In this document: piece after piece, positions 55,980-63,979 of the stretch | How positions within the stretch are numbered: the first letter of the stretch is position 1 | Layout of the letters: every line of letters starts with the position of its first letter | From: Fulvivirga marina | Lineage (GTDB): Bacteria > Bacteroidota > Bacteroidia > Cytophagales > Cyclobacteriaceae | DNA: 64,000 nucleotides | Direction of reading: 5' to 3' | Assembly: GCF_016775155.1 (NCBI RefSeq) | Contig: NZ_JAEUGD010000066.1 | Coordinates: 1,073,202-1,137,201 of the forward strand | Translations under genes and position numbers: made by a program | The notes under the pieces: generated by a model | Seen by the model: only the letters and a program-made list of their open reading frames with translations | What the model was told of the DNA's origin: nothing | Databases searched by the model: none

Positions 55980-58955
55980 TTATTTATTATACCATTGAAC
56001 TACAAACTCCGATACGAACCTGGAGTCATCAACCTTAAGCATCTGTTTTGAGTTAGGAAGCATTTCCACTATTTTCATACTGGCTGGCACCCTATCGATC
56101 AGCTTTTCCAGCAAATGGACCAACAACGGATTGGTAAAGTCAATATACTGTGGTTTGTAATCATCTCTAGTCAGTTTTTTCATAGCATCTTCATCCATAC
56201 CCTCATCTCCCCAGCGGTTAGTATTAACAAACACAAATACTTCATCAGGTATGTTATTATCCTTTCTCCAGATGTTGACATTCTTGAAGTACTGCCAATC
56301 GCTGTCGTTCGGGTGTCTCTGAGGCAATAGCGCTTTAGGAACCAGCCATGATTTCCTTTGTAAAACCAACACATCTTTATACATGATCCGAGGCAATACA
56401 CTTATTTTATACTTTGCAGCTGATTTCTCCTTATCCTCGTCGGGTGTATTAAACTGATTAACAACATTCACTAAAGGCTGGGTAAACAGGTATTCTGCTT
56501 TTGTAAACCTTTCAAGGAGCTGGAACAGTTGCGACCTGCCTCCATGCCCCTGAAAACCCAGGTCAAAAACATAAGCTCTTTTGCCTGTAGCCTTATGAAC
56601 CAGGTTTAGTTCCCCCGCATCAGCATTATACATGACACAAAAGTCGGTGATGGGAATTTGCTTATCCGCAGGCAAAGAATTATGCCCCCCTGGCATCCAT
56701 ACCTCATAAGGCATAAGTGTAGGGTGCAGGTTAGCGTTGAAGTATGATGCATCACAATCTTCAATAAAAATGGAATCACCATCGCACAGCTCAACATTCC
56801 TGTTCCTGATTTCCTCCGTTAGTTCATGCTGAAAAATGTGAAGAAAGCGGCTCATCATTTTGCCATAACCAGGGAATGTACTATTAACACTGGCCTTAAG
56901 CTTACCCTCTTCATAATAGAACTGTAAAAATGACCCATAAGAATTGGCTTCTCCAGCAGTATCTATGAATCCAACTTTCTCATTAGCATGCTGAACAGGA
57001 GTCTGGTCAACAATTATCTCATTCTCATTCCATTGCACCGTCTTGCTAAGCTGTTCCTTCACTGCTGTTCTCCAATTTTGAACCCTCTCCTTCTTCTCTT
57101 TCCCTCCTGGTAATTCAAACTCATCAACCGTATCCTTTTCCTGATCTTTATCTACACGCTGTTTAGCATCCTGTTCGCCTTTAACCTTATCGGAACCACC
57201 TGCTTCTTTTATTTGCTTTTGCTTTTCACGAGCTTTCTTCTTTCTCTGCTCTTCCCGCTCCTTTTCAGGCTTCTTAAACTCCCTGAAGTAATCTTCATAA
57301 AAGGTAAGTAAATCCACCTTTTCTTGCTCACCGTACTTTTTTAGAAAGTATACCTGCATCTTCAACTTTTCATCCTCATTGCCCTTGAAAAACCTCATTT
57401 CATTGAGCAACTCATTGAGTTGGGAAATAACCTCATGTATTTCCCCTTTACTCAATAATGCATTGACCTCACGAGTAGTGTCCTCGTAAAATATCTGCTC
57501 AGGTTTCATAGAAAAGTAAGTAGAGGTCTCATGTTTAAAGGTTACTTCCTCTTCCTTCCCTTCTTCTTCAACCTCCTTTTCTTTCTTGTCATCTTTTTTT
57601 TTCGTCTCCTCTTCCTTTTTCTTTTTTGCCTCTTCTATTAACTCCTTCTCTGTCTTTCTTTCATCTGCAGGCAAACCAGCTTCTTCGTGTATCTTCATAA
57701 AGATAGCCCTAAACTCATCATATGCATTTTGTAGTAAATCGTGTCGACCTTTCACATCACTTTCGGCATATTTGTTCCCCAGTTTTCTGATAGCCTTCAG
57801 CGTTTCCAATAGTTCATTTATATACTTTACACCTTGTTTCGCCTGACTACCCAAAGCTTCAATAAGTTTTACATCCCAGTCAGGGTCAACACCAGAAACT
57901 CCTATATTATATTCCAGAAGGCCGAACTCCACCAATTGCTTAACATAACTCTCAACTTCCTCTGCAGGAGCATCAATATCATTTTGCAGACTTTCAATAA
58001 GATCTAAAAACCTGATGCCTTCGGTATACTCTTGAACTACGCCCGCTATATGCTCTACAACAGGGTTATAAGGTATACGCTGGAAGGATTCAATATTATT
58101 ATTATTAGTAAGATATAAAAAGTGATCACCTCGATTTTGGTAGGTTGGGTTACAACGCAGAGGAAACAAAATATAGGAAGGTCTATAGTTTTTTAGCAGG
58201 TCCATTATAAACTTCAACAAATAGTTGTTTAACCTGATATGGCCTGTCACCTGTTGCCCATTCACCGTATTGATCTGTATACCTTGCATACTTTCATCTA
58301 TTTTACCAATAGACAGATTAGTAAATGTACTGAAGGGTGACGTTTTCGCATACATACGTGTCAGATACTGAAGCAGACTCTGTTCAACCTGGTGTTCCTT
58401 CTTTCTGAATTTATCCACTGGTCTTTTTTGGAAAGAATCCAGACGATTTAATAATGTTCGACTAGACAAAATCAACCCCTTCTTAAGAAGATCTGAGTTA
58501 ACCAGTTTCTTTAAATCCTCTCTACCCATTTTGAGCTCATCCGCGTAGATGGACTCCCCAGCCTGAGCTTTCTCTTTTAGTTCCTTTAGCAATTGAACAT
58601 AACTTTGAAGATCTTCTTTAAGTAATTGCGGAAGCACCTCAAGAGCCTTATTCAATTTACTATTTTTCAGCTTCCTCTCATTGAATATATCTCTTCTCAG
58701 ATTCTGAACTATATTCTGAACTTCAGCACTTTTGCTGCTACTTATAAACTCAAATAGACTATCACACAATACTTCCTTTGATTCTTTTTGCTTTTGATGA
58801 AGCTCGCATATGGCATTCACTATTTCATCTGATTCAGGAAATTTCAACCGTGCCCATTCTTCAAACGAGTCACCTCCAACCCTGATCAGGGCATATGGAA
58901 ATAGTTGCATAGTTTTTTTACTATTAGTAGTGTAGGCTGTTAACGTGTTACCCAT
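55980..58955 (-). CDS. Lantibiotic dehydratase, glutamylation (LanB N-terminal) protein
   Basis: This protein attaches glutamate from Glu-tRNA to Ser/Thr of the precursor. From this start it has 991 residues. FPYALIRVGGDSFEEWARLKFP at the N-terminus and RMYAKTSPFSTFTNLSIG (near residue 203 of the 994-codon frame) are family landmarks, followed by LPRIMYKDVLVLQRKSWLVPKALLP and RWGDEGMDEDAM near the C-terminus. Two very charged Lys/Glu-rich segments (about residues 436-475 and 563-632 in the long frame) are not part of the conserved fold. Starts are uncertain: TTG at 58964, ATG at 58955, and ATG at 58910, just before QLFPYALIRVGG, which suits the family best. It leads the lan operon and lacks the elimination domain. 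Confidence 0.92.
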   Translation of the reverse strand: MGNTLTAYTTNSKKTMQLFPYALIRVGGDSFEEWARLKFPESDEIVNAICELHQKQKESKEVLCDSLFEFISSSKSAEVQNIVQNLRRDIFNERKLKNSKLNKALEVLPQLLKEDLQSYVQLLKELKEKAQAGESIYADELKMGREDLKKLVNSDLLKKGLILSSRTLLNRLDSFQKRPVDKFRKKEHQVEQSLLQYLTRMYAKTSPFSTFTNLSIGKIDESMQGIQINTVNGQQVTGHIRLNNYLLKFIMDLLKNYRPSYILFPLRCNPTYQNRGDHFLYLTNNNNIESFQRIPYNPVVEHIAGVVQEYTEGIRFLDLIESLQNDIDAPAEEVESYVKQLVEFGLLEYNIGVSGVDPDWDVKLIEALGSQAKQGVKYINELLETLKAIRKLGNKYAESDVKGRHDLLQNAYDEFRAIFMKIHEEAGLPADERKTEKELIEEAKKKKEEETKKKDDKKEKEVEEEGKEEEVTFKHETSTYFSMKPEQIFYEDTTREVNALLSKGEIHEVISQLNELLNEMRFFKGNEDEKLKMQVYFLKKYGEQEKVDLLTFYEDYFREFKKPEKEREEQRKKKAREKQKQIKEAGGSDKVKGEQDAKQRVDKDQEKDTVDEFELPGGKEKKERVQNWRTAVKEQLSKTVQWNENEIIVDQTPVQHANEKVGFIDTAGEANSYGSFLQFYYEEGKLKASVNSTFPGYGKMMSRFLHIFQHELTEEIRNRNVELCDGDSIFIEDCDASYFNANLHPTLMPYEVWMPGGHNSLPADKQIPITDFCVMYNADAGELNLVHKATGKRAYVFDLGFQGHGGRSQLFQLLERFTKAEYLFTQPLVNVVNQFNTPDEDKEKSAAKYKISVLPRIMYKDVLVLQRKSWLVPKALLPQRHPNDSDWQYFKNVNIWRKDNNIPDEVFVFVNTNRWGDEGMDEDAMKKLTRDDYKPQYIDFTNPLLVHLLEKLIDRVPASMKIVEMLPNSKQMLKVDDSRFVSEFVVQWYNK

Positions 58956-59112
58956 AAGGTGCAATTTTAGTGTTTTTCACCCTTCAAAATCCTAATGGTA
59001 TTCAGGGATATTGAACTTTAACAAGAACTGAGGAATATTCTATTTTCCCCATGTATCTATGTCTAAAGTTATGAACTAAGACTTTTATTCTATAGTTTAT
59101 TTGGGTTTTATA

Positions 59113-59146
59113 TAAAAAAACAAAGCAGGTTAAAATAACCTGCTTT
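59113..59146 (-). terminator. Terminator downstream of the HlyD-family gene
   Basis: On the minus strand AAAGCAGGTTA (59146-59136) and TAACCTGCTTT (59132-59122) pair across 3 bases and are followed by GTTTTTTTAT. It lies between the HlyD gene and the dehydratase gene, which suggests that the lan genes have their own promoter, or that the hairpin attenuates read-through. Confidence 0.75.
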
Positions 59147-59180
59147 AAAATTTCTATTATTTAAGAGAGGATAAAATTGA

Positions 59181-60479
59181 CTAATTGACCCTGTCGATAA
59201 TGTTCCTTAATTGATTAAATACCCTCTCTATCAACCTCTTATCTTTAGTTATAATCTCAGCTGTTCCTTGCATTTCCTGCTTAAAATCCAGCTGTTTATT
59301 ATAAGTACTTTTCAATCCATCAGGCAGACTTATTCTGATACTATACAAATTATCTCTAGGCACAAGCGATATGGACTCTACCTTACCTATAACCATACCA
59401 TACTCATTTGAAGGGTAATTATTGATCATAATATTCACTTTCTGACCGACCGCTACCTTACCTGACCCCTGTACCGGCATTGCCACGTTTCCTATCACAT
59501 TTTCCGACTCTGGCACAACAGTCATCACTTCCTCACCTGCCTGAACATACTGATTATCACTCCAGAACTTTGAAAATGCCACTTTTCCTTCAACAGGTGT
59601 TAACAACAGGAAGTTTTGCTTCCATGCTATAAGGTCACTTTCCAATTTCTCAAGCGCTTCAACCATGCTCGTGAACATTTGATCCGTTTCCTGCTCCTCT
59701 TTCAGTATGAGTTCGTTAATCTGCCCTTGCAACTGTGCAATTTGAATGCTATTCTGAATAATGGATGATTCAATACTCTCCTTATTCCTTTTGTTCTGCA
59801 AATGACTAGCCTTAGACCGGTTCATAACTGGTTTGGTACCCGCGCCGCGTTGATATAACAGAGAATCATCATGGTAAATAGTCTCTGATATTTTTATTTC
59901 CTCATCCACCAATGCCAGCTGTTCATTTAGGCCTTTGTTTAAGGCTCTATAGTACTTCACTCGTTTACTAAGTGCTTCTCTTTGATTATGGTAAAAAGAA
60001 ATAGCAATGTATCGTTTTGCATCTTCTACAATTGAACTAAACGAAGAATATGTACTTTGCAGAGCACCTAAATTCAGAGACTCATCCAACTTAATGGCCT
60101 CAATATCTATGGGCCTTCTATATATTAATGTCCGTATTTTTTCAAGTTGCCTGTCCAGCTTTAATACATCTTCCGTAGAAGCCGGGTTTTCAATTACACC
60201 CAGCAATGCCTCTTCTTTTACATATTGTTTATCCTCAACCTGCAAGCTAATCCGCCCGTTAGACCTGGCTACCAGGTGTACCGGAGGAGTTTGTGTAGTT
60301 AGTACGACCTGGGCAGCTACAGTGTCAGGGTATTTTATGAACCAACTCGCTGCTATTAATATGAGTATAATTATGAAAACGAGGGTAATACCCCACCTAA
60401 TCAGCCAATGTGGTATATGGCTCAGTATTTCTTGTACTTCCTCGCTCCTAAGTTGTATTTGTTCTTCAGTGTTAGGCAT
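59181..60479 (-). CDS. HlyD-family secretion adaptor
   Basis: A 432-residue membrane-fusion protein for type I secretion-like export, inserted by one transmembrane helix (RWGITLVFIIILILIAASWFI, about 28-48) with a large periplasmic part. Two lipoyl-like half motifs (HLVARSNGRISLQVEDKQYVKEEALLGVI and, after the coiled coil, VEGKVAFSKFWSDNQYVQAGEEVMTVVPES) flank long helices. ATG 60479 is chosen because the in-frame ATG at 60551 would add 24 residues before the usual cytoplasmic start. In Bacteroidota such adaptors work with peptidase-ABC exporters of ribosomal peptides. No such ABC gene lies in the window. A terminator follows. Confidence 0.9.
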   Translation of the reverse strand: MPNTEEQIQLRSEEVQEILSHIPHWLIRWGITLVFIIILILIAASWFIKYPDTVAAQVVLTTQTPPVHLVARSNGRISLQVEDKQYVKEEALLGVIENPASTEDVLKLDRQLEKIRTLIYRRPIDIEAIKLDESLNLGALQSTYSSFSSIVEDAKRYIAISFYHNQREALSKRVKYYRALNKGLNEQLALVDEEIKISETIYHDDSLLYQRGAGTKPVMNRSKASHLQNKRNKESIESSIIQNSIQIAQLQGQINELILKEEQETDQMFTSMVEALEKLESDLIAWKQNFLLLTPVEGKVAFSKFWSDNQYVQAGEEVMTVVPESENVIGNVAMPVQGSGKVAVGQKVNIMINNYPSNEYGMVIGKVESISLVPRDNLYSIRISLPDGLKSTYNKQLDFKQEMQGTAEIITKDKRLIERVFNQLRNIIDRVN

Positions 60480-60777
60480 AGCTCTTTTATGGGGTACCAA
60501 AATACATATTGCTCTCCTAGTGTAAAAATCTATTAGTAAGTTTATGTTCAAAGTATCAGTTTTTAGGGATAAGCTATAGCTTCTTGATTAGCTGATAAAA
60601 ATCCATACCTGAATACGGCTATTTTCAATTTTACCACATGACAGGTATTTTTAAATTACAACCCTTAAAAACCCGCATTTACACACCTTGTAAGTTTAAG
60701 ATCTAACTTTCCACGGCCTCCAATTGAAGTATTTGCTATATTAGCCCTATTATTTAGCACATTTCAATCCCTGTACT

Positions 60778-61440
60778 ATGCTTGATTCTACGGCAAAAAC
60801 CATAGAACTGATGATCGTAGATGATCATAAATTATTCCTTGATGGTATAGTTTCCCTATTGAAAGATTCTCCAAAAATATCAATTGCTGCTTGTGCCAGC
60901 GATGGAAATCAAGCACTGGAACTACTCCAGCAGAATGTCAATATCAATGTATTGATCACCGACATAAGTATGCCTAACCTCAATGGAGAAGAGTTATGCA
61001 AAGAGGTAAAGAAAAAATACCCCAATGTTCACATTTTAGTGCTTTCAATGCATAGTGATAGCAAAAGCATAAAGAGAATACTTAAAAATGGAGCAACCGG
61101 TTATATACTTAAAAATACGGGTAAAGAAGAGCTAATTGAAGCCATAGAACATGTAGCCAATGGGCAGGCATACTTTAGTGAAAGTGTGAAAAACAATATA
61201 ATGGCCGGAATTACAGGCATGGAAGAAAGTGATGAAAATGTAAACGTAAGGCTTACAAAACGCGAGGTTGAAATATTAAAGTTAATATCTTCTGAATTTA
61301 CTACCAACCAAATAGCTGACACGCTTTTTATAAGCCTGCACACAGTTGAAAGCCACCGAAAGAATATCATGCGCAAGACAAAGGCCAAAAACATGGCCGG
61401 ACTTATTAAGTATGCTGTTAAAGCCGGAATAGTAGAATGA
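60778..61440 (+). CDS. NarL/FixJ-type response regulator
   Basis: A 220-residue regulator with a receiver (1-125; Asp62 in LITDISMPNLNG, Lys in GYILKNTGKEEL) and a LuxR-type HTH (TKREVEILKLISSEFTTNQIADTLFISLHTVESHRKNIMRKTKAKNMAGLI). It overlaps the TPR histidine kinase gene by four bases (ATGA), so the two make a coupled two-component system. It sits between the lan biosynthesis genes and the precursor genes, which suggests control of that system. The binding site cannot be named. Confidence 0.94.
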   Translation: MLDSTAKTIELMIVDDHKLFLDGIVSLLKDSPKISIAACASDGNQALELLQQNVNINVLITDISMPNLNGEELCKEVKKKYPNVHILVLSMHSDSKSIKRILKNGATGYILKNTGKEELIEAIEHVANGQAYFSESVKNNIMAGITGMEESDENVNVRLTKREVEILKLISSEFTTNQIADTLFISLHTVESHRKNIMRKTKAKNMAGLIKYAVKAGIVE

Positions 61441-63431
61441 ATAGACTTAAAATACTCATTCTGAGCGGATTCATACTTTGGAACATGATAGTGAGTGCGC
61501 AAAATAAGGCTATTGATAGTCTTAACCATCTAATTGAGAATAAAAAAATAAGCGATTCATTAAGAATTGAAGCTATAGTAGAGTTATCCTCCATACTGCG
61601 ATATTCCAACTTTGAGGAGGCCATAAAAGTAAACAATAAAGCGTTGGTAGAAAGTCGAAGGGTCAAACTGACCTCAACTGAAGCCTCGGCTTATATCACA
61701 CGAGCCCTTATTCATGCCCAAACAGGGAACCTGGATTCTGCAAAACAGTTTTGCCAAGATGCTATAGCATTATCGAAACGTATTGCGGACGACCTGCATA
61801 TGGCTTTGGCCTACAATGTTCTTGGCTCTGTAAATCTCTCACAAGGGAATTATGCCAACTCCTTGCGAGCATATATGGATGGTTTAGAAAGGTTTGAATC
61901 AATTTCTCACGAAAGCGGGACAGCTGCAACATTGAACAGAATTGGCAACTTTTACCTGAAAAGAAAACATTATAACAACTCTCGGCATTACTATGAACAG
62001 TCTCTTTCTGTTTTTGAAAAATTAAAAAGATATGATCAAGTTACCGGAATCCTGAACAACATAGGTGTTTCATACTATCAGGAGAATAACTTCTCTGAGG
62101 CATTAGAGTATTTCTCCAGATCCATTAAAATACTTGATGAAATTAATATGCCTGAAAGACTCGCCATTAGAGAGTTAAATATAGGAAAAACAAATACTCA
62201 TCTCGAAAAATATCATGAGGCAGATCAATATCTAAAAAAGGCACTGGATCACTCAAACCAATACAATGACAAAAAAGTAAAGTGCCAATCTCTTCTAAAC
62301 CTAGGCATACTCAAAAGACTACAACATGACAACACCAAGGCTATCGCCTACCTTCAGGAAGGATTAACGTTGGCCAAAAGCATGCATGACCATGATACCG
62401 AAATAGAGTTTTATGAAACAATTGCTAAATCATATGCTCGACTTAACAACTATAAACAGGCGTATAACTACTATCAAAAGTTTGACTTATTAAAAGACAG
62501 TCTACTTAACCTGGAAAAAGACCGTGAAGTACTCATACTTCAAAACCAATTTGAAGCCAAACAGAATGAGCAAAAGATATCTATACTTCAACACGAAGCT
62601 GAAAAGAAGAATATTATCCTTTTAGCGTTGGTTATTGGCTCCATCCTGCTTATGCTTTCAATGGTCCTGGTATTGATAAATTACAACAATAAACAGAGGA
62701 GTCTAAGGCTAATACATACTCAAAAAGAAGAAATTAGTCGTCAAAAAATAACAGAATTACTTAAAGATCAGGAGCTCAACTCTATTAAAAACAAACTTGA
62801 AGGCCAGGAAAACGAAAGAAAAAGGGTTGCACAGGAACTTCACGATGGTATTGGCGGCACCTTAGCCAGTATAAAGATGAATCTTCTTAGCCTCAAAACT
62901 GAAGATACCCCCCTAAATGAAAGGTTAACTGATATTACTTTTAAGTTAGATAATGCTTGCGAAGAGGTACGAATGATTTCTCATAACTTAATACCACCTA
63001 TATTACATAATTCCGCATTAACAGAAGTAATTAAAAACTTTGTCGACGAGATTGTTGGCAACCGTGAAATAGTAGTTAATTATGAGTTCTACCCAAAAAA
63101 ACAGATTGAGGCTATTGATAAAAACATTCAGGTTGATATTTACAGGATTATACAGGAATTAGTAACAAATGCAATTAAACATGCTAAAGCCAGTGAAATC
63201 AGTATTTACTTAACCATGCATGATGATTACGTCAACCTAATGGTTGAGGATGATGGAACAGGGTTCAGAAACGATGGCAAACAAACTGGTATAGGACTAA
63301 AAAACATTCAGTCACGCGTTGCTGCTCTGGATGGAAAAATCACCATAGACACCAGTATTGGCAAAGGGACAAATATTATTATTGACCTTTCATTACCTCA
63401 TAGCAAGGAAGTTATCTCTCAAATAAGTTAG
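61437..63431 (+). CDS. TPR-containing sensor histidine kinase (HisKA_3 type)
   Basis: A 664-residue kinase with a signal peptide (1-21, MIVSAQNKA), six or more TPR motifs (about residues 85-350, e.g. LAYNVLGSVNLSQGNYANSLRAY) in the periplasm, one membrane span (393-415) and a cytoplasmic coiled coil. The HisKA_3 domain has His469 in VAQELHDGIGGTLASIKMNLLSL and the HATPase has VTNAIKHAKASE and VEDDGTGFRNDGKQTGIGLKN. It is coupled to the LuxR-type regulator. The TPR part probably recognises a peptide or protein signal, possibly from the peptide encoded just downstream (inference). Confidence 0.93.
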   Translation: MNRLKILILSGFILWNMIVSAQNKAIDSLNHLIENKKISDSLRIEAIVELSSILRYSNFEEAIKVNNKALVESRRVKLTSTEASAYITRALIHAQTGNLDSAKQFCQDAIALSKRIADDLHMALAYNVLGSVNLSQGNYANSLRAYMDGLERFESISHESGTAATLNRIGNFYLKRKHYNNSRHYYEQSLSVFEKLKRYDQVTGILNNIGVSYYQENNFSEALEYFSRSIKILDEINMPERLAIRELNIGKTNTHLEKYHEADQYLKKALDHSNQYNDKKVKCQSLLNLGILKRLQHDNTKAIAYLQEGLTLAKSMHDHDTEIEFYETIAKSYARLNNYKQAYNYYQKFDLLKDSLLNLEKDREVLILQNQFEAKQNEQKISILQHEAEKKNIILLALVIGSILLMLSMVLVLINYNNKQRSLRLIHTQKEEISRQKITELLKDQELNSIKNKLEGQENERKRVAQELHDGIGGTLASIKMNLLSLKTEDTPLNERLTDITFKLDNACEEVRMISHNLIPPILHNSALTEVIKNFVDEIVGNREIVVNYEFYPKKQIEAIDKNIQVDIYRIIQELVTNAIKHAKASEISIYLTMHDDYVNLMVEDDGTGFRNDGKQTGIGLKNIQSRVAALDGKITIDTSIGKGTNIIIDLSLPHSKEVISQIS

Positions 63432-63534
63432 TACATACCTGAAAACCGTTATTTTTTTGTTTACCTGAAAACAGCCAGATATTCCTCCCTCATAAAGTTG
63501 TAAATTTCAGAAACCTAATACATTATTGTGCGTT

Positions 63535-63755
63535 ATGAAAAAAGAAGATTAAGCCTTAATGCATTATAGGTACAAAGTTACATTACCAGTCTGAACAATG
63601 CCATATACATTAAAGGTGGTAGAATTTCAAATAATGATCAATTAGACGATTCGGAAGTAGATGACAGCTTTATAGACCCAACGCCCTTGAATAGTATTAG
63701 CCGTTTAAAGACCGTAATCTCAGAATTTAACACATATCAACCGTCGTATTTATGA
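63535..63755 (+). pseudogene. Decayed pinensin-type lanthipeptide precursor
   Basis: As written the ATG at 63535 gives five residues and a stop. If the six-A run after the ATG had seven A, the frame would read MKKRRLSLNAL, a TAG codon (63567-63569), then VQSYITSLNNAIYIKGG and a 44-residue tail, ending with TGA at 63753-63755. The leader aligns position by position with that of the next gene (MKKRNLKLESLKIKSFITS), with Lys12 replaced by the TAG. So two independent lesions, one indel and one nonsense, are present. The tail after KGG has no Cys. The stop overlaps the ATG of the intact precursor (ATGA), so both once formed a coupled tandem. Sequencing error cannot explain both lesions easily. Confidence 0.7.
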
Positions 63756-63910
63756 AAAAGCGAAACCTCAAACTGGAATCATTGAAAATTAAAAGTTTTA
63801 TAACTTCTGAAGAGAGCAAACATATCAAAGGTGCTGGGTCAGAAGTTGAACCTACAACAACTATGCCCTACAGGGTGAGTAGTCTTAAGATTTACTGTAA
63901 GAGCATATAA
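63752..63910 (+). CDS. Pinensin-type class I lanthipeptide precursor
   Basis: A 52-residue peptide. The leader MKKRNLKLESLKIKSFITSE carries the LKxKSFxTS pattern seen in pinensin-family leaders of Bacteroidota (family memory), followed by HIKGAG (24-29), a double-Gly-like cleavage region. The core, about residues 30-52, is SEVEPTTTMPYRVSSLKIYCKSI. It has several Ser/Thr (30, 35-37, 43, 44, 51) for dehydration but only one Cys (49), so at most one ring, most simply to Ser43, Ser44 or Thr35-37. The gene lies 320 bases after the TPR kinase and is followed by a terminator. It is the best candidate substrate of the dehydratase and cyclase at 52996-58955. Confidence 0.82.
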   Translation: MKKRNLKLESLKIKSFITSEESKHIKGAGSEVEPTTTMPYRVSSLKIYCKSI

Positions 63911-63943
63911 AATTTAAACTCTCAACGTATTACAAAAAAGAGG

Positions 63944-63979
63944 CCGTCTCAAAAGTCATTTTGGGACGGTTTTCTTTTT
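63944..63979 (+). terminator. Terminator after the lanthipeptide precursor genes
   Basis: CCGTCTCAAAA (63944-63954) pairs with TTTTGGGACGG (63959-63969), one G-T wobble, across 4 bases, followed by TTTTCTTTTT. It lies 33 bases after the precursor stop. The GAGGCCGTCTCAAAAGTC wording also resembles the ends of some IS elements in Bacteroidota (recalled only), so an IS-derived hairpin is an alternative. Confidence 0.72.

Noticed and set aside
63535..63552. Programmed frameshift at the six-A run to make the first precursor
   Set aside because: Slippage would restore the leader, but the TAG at 63567-63569 still stops translation, so decay is simpler.
63931..63979. End of an IS element at the right edge of the window
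   Set aside because: The wording resembles known IS ends, but the repeat folds on itself with a 4-base loop and a U-tract, and no transposase is visible. Terminator is the better call from what is here.
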